The notes beneath the pieces were generated by a model. That model searched no databases, was not told the origin of the DNA, and worked only from the letters and a program-made list of their open reading frames with translations. 64,000 nt of DNA. Origin: Limnomonas spitsbergensis (taxonomy: Eukaryota; Chlorophyta; Chlorophyceae; Chlamydomonadales). Location of the stretch: positions 1,550,001 to 1,614,000 of the forward strand of contig JAYJMM010000105.1 in NCBI GenBank assembly GCA_037349105.1, written 5' to 3'. The position numbers and the translations under genes were made by a program. Positions 1 to 12,000 of the stretch are shown one piece after another; position 1 is the stretch's first letter, and each line of letters opens with the position of its first letter.

Positions 1-2441
1 ATACCTAGGGTTATACCGCGGGTATGTGCTGCAAATAATGTTTACTGTGTTTTTCACCTCACACAGTCATGTCTGTCAGCTCTGTCCATGCGTTTTCGTT
101 GCAAGTGTTCGTGACTGCAGAATCGGCAGTAGTTTTTACACGATTGTATCAGGGTGTGTTGACTTACAGGAAATGCCTCGTGTAGGATTTACTGTAACGC
201 TGGCTGAAAGCTGTGCTCAACAGGTGGTTTTGACAATCGCCTAGGCCTTACATCCGTAGTCCTGGAGTTCCTGCAATATTTAATTTATTGTATTATCTCA
301 TCTTACACAGCGCCACCACTACAATTAATGGTCTGTGCTGTAGTAGCTTTTTTTCTTGTGCTCCTGGTCAAACGAGTGCAAAAACGAGTGAAGCCTGTGA
401 AGAGCTTCTTTGTCCTGTGCCTCTTAAATGATCTGTATTCCGGATTCATGTCAGACTTTCCTTATGCATGCCTGAAGCTGAAAGGGTGCCCTGTCCTTAT
501 CCTTGAAGTCCGTATTCGCATGCAGTTTGTATGCCTATTTGCAGGCAGCAAGGTGCGTGCCAAGCAGGCAACAAATCTGTTTTCATATTTGTCACCAGTA
601 GTGTGGTTTCTTTTTTATTTCGACCTTGCTTGATTGTTTAAAAAAAAGTGTCCTCGATCATATGGTTATCTTGAGGTGTGATGCTGATCTGCTGAAGCTT
701 TCCGTGAGGTGGTAAGTGGTACTACACTAGTGGTTGACTGGGAACTTAATTAACTAGTGGTTGGCAGGGAACTCTCTGGAAGTACCTCAGGAGGACCTGA
801 ATAATGAAGGGGGATAATCACCTGTGAACTAATACCGGTATTTAGTAAATAATGTCTCACCCATCCACCCCTAAACCCTCCCACACGTGTCCGAGTGGGT
901 AGAAGGTAGCAGGAGTCACGGATAACCGTGCCGTAACTGGCCGCACCTCCACTGAATCAGCTAATGGCTGAAGCCAGTAGGCGGTAGCTAGCCTAGCCCT
1001 ATGCCCCCCTGTGGCATGTTGGATTTGGGATCACGTCTTTGTTGATGAGTGAACGAGCAATTGACAAAGGCGCTGAAGCTAGCTGTGCTACAACCGTGAC
1101 GTGGGGTAATTATTTACATACAAGAAACGCAAAGATCCCAGCTACTTTGCCAGAACGTGCATGAAAGGACTGGCGTCTGGGCCTGCCTCCTGCTTCACTC
1201 TACCCGCGAAAGTTACCCATGGCTGAGCCCACCCAGCCGAGATGGAGCTGCAGCCTTCGTCATGGTAAAAGCAACTAGCAAAGGCACAAGATCAGGGAGC
1301 AGGGACGGGCAGGCCACCCAGGCTGTGCTAAAGATTTCCAGGCTTTATACCAGCCAGGGTGTGCAGCCCTGGCTTTTGTGGAGGATGTGGTCGATTTCGT
1401 TGAGGCATAGTAGACGTTTTAGGCACGGGCTCTTTGTTCCCCACTTGCTGTCTATCCTCTCTACGCATTTGTGAAGGTTTGTTAAGTTTATACAGTCCTA
1501 CGGGGCATCACATTTTATGCATGGGACTTGTGCCCGTAAACCAGTACAGACACTAAATACGCGAGCACAGCGAGCGAAAACCAGTGACCCCCCTGGGCAA
1601 GCAACCAACTCATAGTGCAGAAGATTAGCCCCAGCCATAAAACAAGACGTGGGTGCAAAAGAGTTCTGTTGGACGCCTCATAGTAAATTTGAGAAGACAA
1701 GAAAATGCAAGTGAAATTTTGTGAGTCTGTGTAAAAACGGTGTGCTGTGTGAGCAAAACTTCAGTGCGTTAAAGTGTTTTAAAATTGTGTGAACTAGGTG
1801 AGAAACTGTGTGACGCGTACCTCACCGTAAGTAAGTGTAGTGTTCAATAAGTGTGAACTATGTGTATCAATCATAGAGATGAGTACCGTATGTGAAACTT
1901 CTGTGGGTGAGCCATTTTAATGTAAAATTCGTGATTTAGAAACGATGATACAAACACATGGAGACCAGAGATAGGAATCGTGCTAATCAAGGTGATTTTG
2001 CTTAGTTGAGGGCTAGGATCTGGACATGCTGGGCAATCTTCAGACTTCCTTTCCATTTTTAGGACGGTCTTTTCCATCTCACTTTCGTCTACCATATGTC
2101 TTTGCTTTCTCCTCCGCCCATCAGTTTCTTACTTCTTCTCCCCCTGACCAGACAGACGGCGGGGCGCCCACGCCGCCGAGCTTTTAAGGAATTTCAGCAT
2201 AGTTAACAGCCCCACAGGTGCAACGTGACAAGATCAGGGACTGCACGTGAAACAGATATGGGCCACCGAGCTCAGTCAGAAAGTGTTAAGCAAAAAACAC
2301 TAACTGGAGTGTATGTGTTGATGAAAACCCCAGATGTTACCAGTTATCTCCGTCTTCGCCTCTTCGATACTCGAGTACCAGTTCCCCGTGGCCCGTGGAT
2401 ACTAGTTATACAAATCCGGAGCATACCGCCATGTCGTCCAT
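1..2441. other. 5' spacer, no convincing gene
   Basis: Only short open frames without codon bias, signal peptide or plausible splice partners are seen on either strand. The stretch 1570-1615 closely resembles 46240-46283 and is probably a dispersed repeat remnant. I see no tRNA or rRNA signature. The 3' end of an unseen upstream gene could lie here but cannot be supported. Confidence 0.4.
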
Positions 2442-2679
2442 TCATCATTGGCTGATTGGCCTGTCCTAACGTAGTAACGTGACTCTTGAGGCGACACGTC
2501 ACACTTGTCTGCCAGTCCAGGCATCCGCAAACACTGGGTCAGTACATAGGAGCGATCAATAACTAACGTCACGACTCACGAAACGAGTCTCACGAGTCGT
2601 CGAATCATCGTTGGCTGATTGGCCTGTCCTAACGTGACTCGTGAGACAGCACGTCACTCTGTCTGTCAGTCCGCAAACA
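2442..2679 (+). promoter_or_regulatory. Duplicated upstream segment with CCAAT-type and ACGT-core motifs
   Basis: Two direct copies, about 2442-2533 and 2605-2679, share the series TTGGCTGATTGGCC, CTGTCCTAACGT, GTGACTC, CACGTCAC, CAGTCC and CCGCAAACA in the same order. Each copy holds two ATTGG/TTGG (inverted CCAAT) elements and an ACGTCA core. Between and after them, CACGAGTC/GACTCGTG motifs recur, some as short palindromes. The segment lies about 400-600 bp before the start codon of the giant wall-protein gene, so a promoter role is likely. This is inferred from position and motifs only. Confidence 0.45.
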
Positions 2680-3061
2680 ATAGGTACGATGACGGAGTTA
2701 CGACACGAAGCAAGTCTCACGAGTCACGACTCACGACATGACCCGCTGTCAGTCCTGGCAACGACTGCCCATTTGAAAGCGACCCAGTGTCAATACGCAT
2801 TACGCTTCAAATTCCTTCAATCACTGCCAAATTTAGCTTTGCTGTCTAATAGACGTTCAGTGCAGGGCTGGCGTGCGCAAACATCCCTCTCCGCAGAATT
2901 GATGATGGTATTCGCTGCTGACCAGTGACGAGCAACAGCAGCGTCCAACTTCCGGACATTAACCTTGTCCAAACTCATAACGGAGTGAATATTAACTCAC
3001 CCTCTAGCTAATAGCTGGGCAATCGCATCTCAAGAACAATTGGATGCCTAAACCTCTGGCA

Positions 3062-6000
3062 ATGGTGCCCCCCTGGTCCACTGCTGCCAGGGTGGTGCTC
3101 GTCGTCCTCCTCCTACTACTACTAGTAGTAGCCGCTCAAAGCACCACGTAAGTTCAACTGTCGTTTGCCTGTCTGTCTCGGGGTGAAAGCCTTCGTCAAG
3201 GGTCCAACCAAGCTAGCAGCACAGGCGTTTTCTTCCTTTCATCCTTCCAATGACGCTGCTGGTTCGGTATACCCCTGGTCATAGTGGCATATCCTGTGCG
3301 TAACCCTGGCTCACCCGCGACTGACCTGCCTACAATTGCTGCCTGTCGTTCCAGATCCAAGACCGTCGTCCTGGATCCCGTGGGCATCTACGGAAGCGTG
3401 CAAGTAAGTTATCATCTGTTCCCTTACATCCGCCTGTCCGTTTCTCCCGGCCAAGATTTGTACCATCCTCATCTCCTTCCTATCCTGAAATGACATGCCA
3501 TGCCTCTGATTTTCTGGCCACCAGTCCTGTCCCCTTTCCAGTCTCATCCCCAAAGTTCTCCCCTCATCCTTCACCTATCCCTACACTCAGGAATCCCCAC
3601 CCCACTCCCCCATACCCTCTCCCTAGGAATCTCCTGCACCCAAGCCTGGCCCCTCTCCCAAGGAATCTCCTCAACTCCAATCCATCCCCTCTCCCAAGGT
3701 ATCTCCACAACTCCAACCCATCATCCCCTCTCCCAAAGTATCTCCTGTACCCAAGCCCGACCCCTCTCCCAAGGAATCTCCTGCACCCAGCCCCATCCCC
3801 TCTCCCAAGGAATCTCCTGCACACAGCCCCATCCCCTATCCCAAAGAATCTCCTGCACCCAGCCCCATCCCCTCTCCCAAGGAATCTTCTGCACCCAAGC
3901 CCATCCCCTCTCCCAAGGAATCTCCTGCACCCAGCCCCATTCCCTCTCCCAAGGAATCTCCTGCACCCGAGCCCGAGCCCACTCCCAATGAGTCTCCTGC
4001 ACCCAGCCCCGTCCCCTCTCCCAAGGAGTCTCCTGCACCCAAGCCCGTCCCCTCTCCCAAGGAATCTCCTGCACCCAGCCTCATCCCCTCTCCTAAAGAA
4101 TCTCCTGCACCCGAGCCCGAGCCCTCTCCCAAGGAATCTCCTGCACCCAAGCCCGCCCCCTCTCCCAAGGAATCTCCTGCACCCGAGCCCGAGCCCTCTC
4201 CCAAGGAGTCTCCTGCACCCGAGCCCGAGCCCTTTCCCAAGGAATCTTCTGCACCCAAGCCCGTCCCCTCTCCCAAGGAATCTCCTGCACCCAAGCCCGC
4301 CCCCTCTCCCAAGGAATCTCCTGCACCCAAGCCCGTCCCCTCTCCCAAGGAATCTCCTGCACCCAAGCCCATCCCCTCTCCCAAGGAATCTCCTGCACCC
4401 GAGCCTGAGCCCTCTCCCAAGGAATCTCCTGCACCCAAGCCTGAGCCCTCTCCCAAGGAGTCTCCTGCACCCAAGCCCGTCCCCTCTCCCAAGGAATCTC
4501 CTGCACCCAAGCCTGAGCCCTCTCCCAAGGAGTCTCCTGCACCCAAGCCCGTCCCCTCTCCCAAGGAATCTCCTGCACCCGAGCCCGAGCCCTCTCCCAA
4601 GGAATCTCCGGCACCCAAGCCCGTCCCCTCTCCCAAGGAATCTCCTGCACCCAAGCCTGAGCCCTCTCCCAAAGAGTCTCCTGCACCCGAGCCCAAGCCC
4701 TCTCCCAAGGAATCTCCTGCACCCGAGCCCGAGCCCTCTCCCAAGGAATCTCCTGCACCCAGCCCCATCCCCTCTCCCAAGGAGTCTCCTGCACCCAAGC
4801 CCGTCCCCTCTCCCAAGGAATCTCCTGCACCCAAGCCCGCCCCCTCTCCCAAGGAATCTCCTGCACCCAAGCCCGTCCCCTCTCCCAAGGAATCTCCTGC
4901 ACCCAAGCCCGCCCCCTCTCCCAAGGAATCTCCTGCACCCGAGCCCGAGCCCTCTCCCAAGGAATCTCCTGCACCCAGCCCCATCCCCTCTCCCAAGGAG
5001 TCTCCTGCACCCAAGCCCGCCCCCTCTCCCAAGGAATCTCCTGCACCCAAGCCCGAGCCCTCTCCCAAGGAATCTCCTGCACCCAAGCCAGTCCCCTCTC
5101 CCAAGGAATCTCCTGCACCCAAGCCCGTCCCCTCTCCCAAGGAATCTCCTGCACCCAGCCCCATCCCCTCTCCCAAGGAATCTCCTGCACCCAAGCCCGT
5201 CCCCTCTCCCAAGGAATCTCCTGCACCCAAGCCTGAGCCCTCTCCCAAGGAATCTCCTGCACCCATGCACGAGCCCTCTCCCAAGGAATCTCCTGCACCC
5301 AAGCCAGTCCCCTCTCCCAAGGAATCTCCTGCACCCGAGCCCGTCCCCTCTCCCAAGGAATCTCCTGCACCCGAGCCCGAGCCCACTCCCAATGAGTCTC
5401 CTGCACCCAGCCCCGTCCCCTCTCCCAAGGAGTCTCCTGCACCCAAGCCCATCCCCTCTCCCAAGGAATCTCCTGCACCCAAGCCCGTCCCCTCTCCCAA
5501 GGAATCTCCTGCACCCAGCCTCAACCCCTCTCCTAAAGAATCTCCTGCACCCGAGCCCGAGCCCTCTCCCAAGGAATCTCCTGCACCCAAGCCCGCCCCC
5601 TCTCCCAAGGAATCTCCTGCACCCAAGCCCGCCCCCTCTCCCAAGGAATCTCCTGCACCCAAGCCCGTCCCCTCTCCCAAGGAATCTCCTGCACCCAAGC
5701 CCGTCCCCTCTCCCAAGGAATCTCCTGCACCCAAGCCTGAGCCCTCTCCCAAGGAGTCTCCTGCACCCAAGCCCGTCCCCTCTCCCAAGGAATCTCCTGC
5801 ACCCAAGCCCGCCCCCTCTCCCAAGGAATCTCCTGCACCCAAGCCTGAGCCCTCTCCCAAGGAGTCTCCTGCACCCAGCCCCGTCCCCTCTCCCAAGGAG
5901 TCTCCTGCACCCAAGCCCGAGCCCTCTCCCAAGGAATCTCCTGCACCCAAGCCCGTCCCCTCTCCCAAGGAATCTCCTGCACCCAAGCCCGCCCCCTCTC

Positions 6001-9000
6001 CCAAGGAATCTCCTGCACCCAAGCCCGAGCCCTCTCCCAAGGAATCTCCTGCACCCAAGCCCGTCCCCTCTCCCAAGGAATCTCCTGCACCCAAGCCCGC
6101 CCCCTCTCCCAAGGAATCTCCTGCACCCAAGCCTGAGCCCTCTCCCAAGGAGTCTCCTGCACCCAGCCCCGTCCCCTCTCCCAAGGAGTCTCCTGCACCC
6201 AAGCCCGTCCCCTCTCCCAAGGAATCTCCTGCACCCAAGCCTGAGCCCTCTCCCAAGGAGTCTCCTGCACCCAAGCCCGTTCACTCTCCCAAGGAATCTC
6301 CGGCACCCAAGCCCGAGCCCTCTCCCAAGGAATCTCCGGCACCCAAGCCCGTCCCCTCTCCCAAGGAATCTCCTGCACCCAAGCCTGAGCCCTCTCCCAA
6401 GGAGTCTCCTGCACCCGAGCCCAAGCCCTCTCCCAAGGAATCTCCTGTACCCGAGCCCGAGCCCTCTCCCAAGGAATCTCCTGCACCCAAGCCCGTCCCC
6501 TCTCCCAAGGAATCTCCTGCACCCAAGCCTGAGCCCTCTCCCAAGGAGTCTCCTGCACCCGAGCCCAAGCCCTCTCCCAAGGAATCTCCTGCACCCGAGC
6601 CCGAGCCCTCTCCCAAGGAATCTCCTGCACCCAGCCCCATCCCCTCTCCCAAGGAATCTCCTGCACCCAAGCCCGTCCCCTCTCCCAAGGAATCTCCTGC
6701 ACCCGAGCCCAAGCCCTCTCCCAAGGAATCTCCTGCACCCAAGCCAGTCCCCTCTCCCAAGGAATCTCCTGCACCCAAGCCAGTCCCCTCTCCCAAGGAA
6801 TCTCCTGCACCCAAGCCCGTCCCCTCTCCCAAGGAATCTCCTGCACCCGAGCCCGAGCCCACTCCCAATGAGTCTCCTGCACCCAGCCCCGTCCCCTCTC
6901 CCAAGGAGTCTCCTGCACCCGAGCCCATCCCCTCTCCCAAGGAATCTCCTGCACCCAAGCCTGAGCCCTCTCCCAAGGAATCTCCTGCACCTGAGCCCGA
7001 GCCTTTTCCCAAGGAATCTCCTGTACCCAAGCCCGTCCCCTCTCCCAAGGAATCTCCTGCACCCAAGAACGAACCCTCTCCCAAGGAATCTCCTGCACCC
7101 AAGCCTGAGCCCTCTCCCAAGGAGTCTCCTGCACCCAAGAACGAACCCTCTCCCAAGGAATCTCCTGCACCCAAGCCTGAGCCCTCTCCCAAGGAGTCTC
7201 CTGCACCCAAGAACGAACCCACTCCCAAGGAATCTCCTGCACCCAAGAACGAACCCTCTCCCAAGGAATCTCCTGCACCCAAGCCTGAGCCCTCTCCCAA
7301 GGAGTCTCCTGCACCCAAGAACGAACCCACTCCCAAGGAATCTCCTGCACCCAAGAACGAACCCTCTCCCAAGGAATCTCCTGCACCCAAGCCTGAGCCC
7401 TCTCCCAAGGAATCTCCTGATCCCAAGCCTGAGCCCTCTCCCAAGGAGTCTCCTGCACCCAAGCCTGAGCCCTCTCCCAAGGAGTCTCCTGCACCCAAGA
7501 ACGAACCCACTCCCAAGGAATCTCCTGCACCCAAGAACGAACCCTCTCCCAAGGAATCTCCTGCACCCAAGCCTGAGCCCTCTCCCAAGGAGTCTCCTGC
7601 ACCCAAGAACGAACCCACTCCCAAGGAATCTCCTGCACCCAAGAACGAACCCTCTCCCAAGGAATCTCCTGCACCCAAGCCTGAGCCCTCTCCCAAGGAA
7701 TCTCCTGCACCCAAGCCTGAGCCCTCTCCCAAGGAATCTCCTGCACCCAAGCCTGAGCCCTCTCCCAAGGAATCTCCTGCACCCAAGCCTGAGCCCTCTC
7801 CCAAGGAATCTCCTGCACCCAAGCCCGTCCCTTCTACCAAGGAATCTCCTGCACCCAAGCCTGAGCCCTCTCCCAAGGAGTCTCCTGCACCCAAGCCCGA
7901 GCCCTCTCCCAAGGAATCTCCTGCACCCAAGCCCGTCCCCTCTCCCAAGGAATCTCCTGCACCCAAGCCTGAGCCCTCTCCCAAGGAATCTCCTGCACCC
8001 GAGCCCGAGCCTTTTCCCAAGGAATCTCCTGTACCCAAGCTCGTCCCCTCTCCCAAGGAATCTCCTGCACCCAAGAACGAACCCTCTCCCAAGGAATCTC
8101 CTGCACCCATGCACGAGCCCTCTCCCAAGGAGTCTCCTGCATTCAAGAACGAACCCTCTCCCAAGGAATCTCCTGCACCCAAGAACGAACCCTCTCCCAA
8201 GGAATCTCCTGCACCCAAGCCTGAGCCCTCTCCCAAGGAGTCTCCTGCACCCAAGAACGAACCCACTCCCAAGGAATCTCCTGCACCCAAGCCTGAGCCC
8301 TCTCCCAAGGAATCTCCTGCACCCAAGAACGAACCCACTCCCAAGGAATCTCCTGCACCCAAGAACGAACCCTCTCCCAAGGAATCTCCTGCACCCAAGC
8401 CTGAGCCCTCTCCCAAGGAATCTCCTGCACCCAAGCCTGAGCCCTCTCCCACGGAATCTCCTGCACCCAAGCCTGAGCCCTCTCCCAAGGAGTCTCCTGC
8501 ACCCAAGCCTGTCCCCTCTCCCAAGGAGTCTCCTGCACCCAAGCCTGTCCCCTCTCCCAAGGAATCTCCTGCACCCAAGCCCGTCCCCTCTCCCAAGGAA
8601 TCTCCTGCACCCAAGCCTGAGCCCTCTCCCAAGGAGTCTCCTGCACCCAAGCCCGTCCCCTCTCCCAAGGAATCTCCTGCACCCAAGCCCGTCCCCTCTC
8701 CCAAGGAATCTCCTGCACCCAAGCCCGTCCCCTCTCCCAAGGAGTCTCCTGCACCCAAGCCCGTTCCCTCTCCCAAGGAATCACCTGCAACCAAGCCTGA
8801 GCCCTCTCCCAAGGAATCTCCTGCACCCAAGCCCGTCCCTTTTCCCAAGGAATCTCCTGCACCCAAGCCTGAGCCCTCTCCCAAGGAGTCTCCTGCACCC
8901 AAGCCCGTCCCTTCTCCCAAGGAATCTCCTGCACCCAAGCCTGTCCCCTCTCCCAAGGAATCTCCTGCACCCAAGCCCGTCCCCTCTCCTAAGGAATCTC

Positions 9001-12000
9001 CTGCACCCAAGCCTGAGCCCTCTCCCAAGGAGTCTCCTGCACCCAAGCCCGTCCCCTCTCCCAAGGAATCTCCTGCACCCAAGCCTGAGCCCTCTCCCAA
9101 GGAATCTCCTACACCCAAGCCCGTCCCCTCTCCTAAGGAATCTCCTGCACCCAAGCACGAGCCCTCTCCCAAGGAGTCTCCTGCACCCAAGCCCGCCCCC
9201 TCTTCCAAGGAGTCTCCTGCACCCAAGCTCAAGCCCTCTCCCAAGGAATCTCCTGCACCCAAGCCCGTCCCCTCTCCTAAGGAATCTCCTTCTCCCAAGC
9301 ACGAGACCTTTCCCAAGGAGTCTCCTGCACCCAAGCCTAAGCCCTCTCCCAAAGAATCTCCAGCTCCCAAGCAGGAGCCCTCTCCCAAGGAATCTCCTGC
9401 ACCCAAGCCAGTCCCCTCTCCCAAGGAATCTCCTGCACCCAAGCCGGTCCCCTCTCCCAAGGAGTCTCCTGCACCCAAGCCGGTCCCCTCTCCCAAGGAG
9501 TCTCCTGCACCCAAGCCCGTCCCCTCTCCCAAGGAATCTCCTGCACCCAAGTCCGTCCCCTCTCCCAAGGAATCTCCTGCACCCAAGCCGGTCCCCTCTC
9601 CCAAGGAGTCTCCTGCACCCAAGCCCGTCCCCTCTCCCAAGGAATCTCCTGCACCCAAGCACGAGCCCTCTCCCAAGGAATCTCCTGCACCCAAGCACGA
9701 GCCCTCTCCCAAGGAATCACCTGCACCCAAGCCCGTCCCCTCTCCCAAGGAATCTCCTGCACCCAAGCCTGAGCCCTCTCCCAAGGAGTCTCCTGATCCC
9801 AAGAACGAGCCTTCCCCCAAGGAGTCTCCTGCACCCAAGCCCGTCCCCTCTCCTAAGGAATCTCCTTCTCCCAAGCACGAGACCTTTCCCAAGGAGTCTC
9901 CTGTACCCAAGCCTAAGCCCTCTCCCAAAGAATCTCCAGCTCCCAAGCAGGAGCCCTCTCCCAAGGAATCTCCTGCACCCAAGCCAGTCCCCTCTCCCAA
10001 GGAATCTCCTGCACCCAAGCCGGTCCCCTCTCCCAAGGAGTCTCCTGCACCCAAGCCGGTCCCCTCTCCCAAGGAGTCTCCTGCACCCAAGCCCGTCCCC
10101 TCTCCCAAGGAATCTCCTGCACCCAAGCCCGTCCCCTCTCCCAAGGAATCTCCTGCACCCAAGCCGGTCCCCTCTCCCAAGGAGTCTCCTGCACCCAAGC
10201 CCGTCCCCTCTCCCAAGGAATCTCCTGCACCCAAGCACGAGCCCTCTCCCAAGGAGTCTCCTGCACCCAAGCCCGTCCCCTCTCCCAAGGAATCTCCTGC
10301 ACCCAAGCCCGTCCCCTCTCCCAAGGAATCTCCTGCACCCAAGCCGGTCCCCTCTCCCAAGGAATCTCCTGCACCCAAGCCCGTCCCCTCTCCCAAGGAA
10401 TCTCCTGCACCCAAGCCCGTCCCCTCTCCCAAGGAATCTCCTGCACCCAAGCCTGAGCCCTCTCCCAAGGAATCTCCTGATCCCAAGAACGAGCCTTCTC
10501 CCAAGGAATCTCCTGCACCCAGCCCCGTCCCCTCTCCCAAGGAATCTCCTGCACCCAAGCCTGAGCCCTCTCCCAAGGAATCTCCTGCACCCAAGCACGA
10601 GCCCTCTCCCAAGGAATCTCCTGCACCCAGCCCCGTCCCCTCTCCCAAGGAATCTCCTGCACCCAAGCCTGAGCCCTCTCCCAAGGAATCTCCTGATCCC
10701 AAGAACGAGCCTTCCCCCAAGGAGTCTCCTGCACCCAAGCACGAGCCCTCTCCCAATGAATCTCCAGCACCCAAGCCCGTCCCTTCTCCCAAGGAATCGC
10801 CTCAGCCTCATCCCGTACCCTCCCCTGACCCCTCTCCTGTCCCCTCAACTGTCCCATCTCCTGTCCCCTCTCCTGACGCCTCTCCCGTCCCATCCCCTAA
10901 CCCATCTCCCGTTTCCTCCCCTGATCCCTCTCCCGTCCCCTCCCCTGACCCCTCTCCTGTCCCCTCCCCTGACCCCTCTCCTTTCCCCTCTACTGACGCC
11001 TCTCCCGTCCCCTCCCCTGACCCATCTCCTGTCCCCTCTCCCGACCCCTCTCCCGTCCCCTCCCCTGACCCCTCTCCCGTCCCCTCCCCTGACCCATATC
11101 CCGTCCCCTCCCCTGACCCATATCCCGTCCCTTCCCCTGACCCCTCTCCCGACCCCTCTCCTGTCCCCTCCCCTGACCCCTCTCCCGTCCCCTCCCCTGA
11201 TCCCTCTCCCGTCCCCTCTCCTGATGCCTCTCCCGTCCCCCCCCATGACCCCTCTCCCGTCCCCTCCCCTGACCCCTCTCCTGTCCCCTCCCCTGACCCA
11301 TCTCCCGTCCCCTCTCCTGACCCCTCATCCGTCCCCTCCCCTGACCCCTCATCCGTCCCCTCTCCTGACCCCTCTCCCGTCCCCTCCCCTGACCCCTCTC
11401 CCGTCCCCTCCCCTGACCCCTCTCCCGTCCCCTCCCCTGACCCCTCTCCCGTCCCCTCTCCTGACCCCTCTTCCATCCCCTCCCCTGACCCCTCTCCCGT
11501 CCCCTCCCCTGACCCCTCTCCCGTCCCCTACCCTGACCCCTCTCCCGTCCCCGCCCCTGACCCCTCTCCTGTCCCCTCCCCTGACCCCTCTCCCGTCCCC
11601 TCCCCTGACCCCTCTTCCGTCCCCTCCCCTGACCCCTCTCCCGTCCCCTCCCCTGACCCCTCTCCCGTCCCCTCTCCTGATGCCTCTCCCGTCCCCTCCC
11701 CTGTCCCCTCTTCCGTCCCCTCCCCTGACCCCTCTCCCGTCCCCTCCCCTGACCCCTCTTCCGTCCCCTCCCCTGACCCCTCACCCGTCCCCTCCCCTGA
11801 CCCCTCTCCCGTCCCCTCCCCTGACCCCTCTCCCGTCCCCTCCCCTGACCCATCTCCTGTCCCCTCTCCCGACCCCTCTCCCGTCCCCTCCCCTGACCCC
11901 TCTCCCGTCCCCTCTCCTGTCCCCTCTCCCGTCCCCTCCCCTGACCCATATCCCGTCCCTTCCCCTGACCCCTCTCCCGACCCCTCTCCTGTCCCCTCCC

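Noticed and set aside
3564..10893. Long antisense frames ([24 protein letters not shown] and QEIPWERG repeats)
   Set aside because: Stop-free by repetition only; they have no splice partners, start context or non-repetitive continuation.
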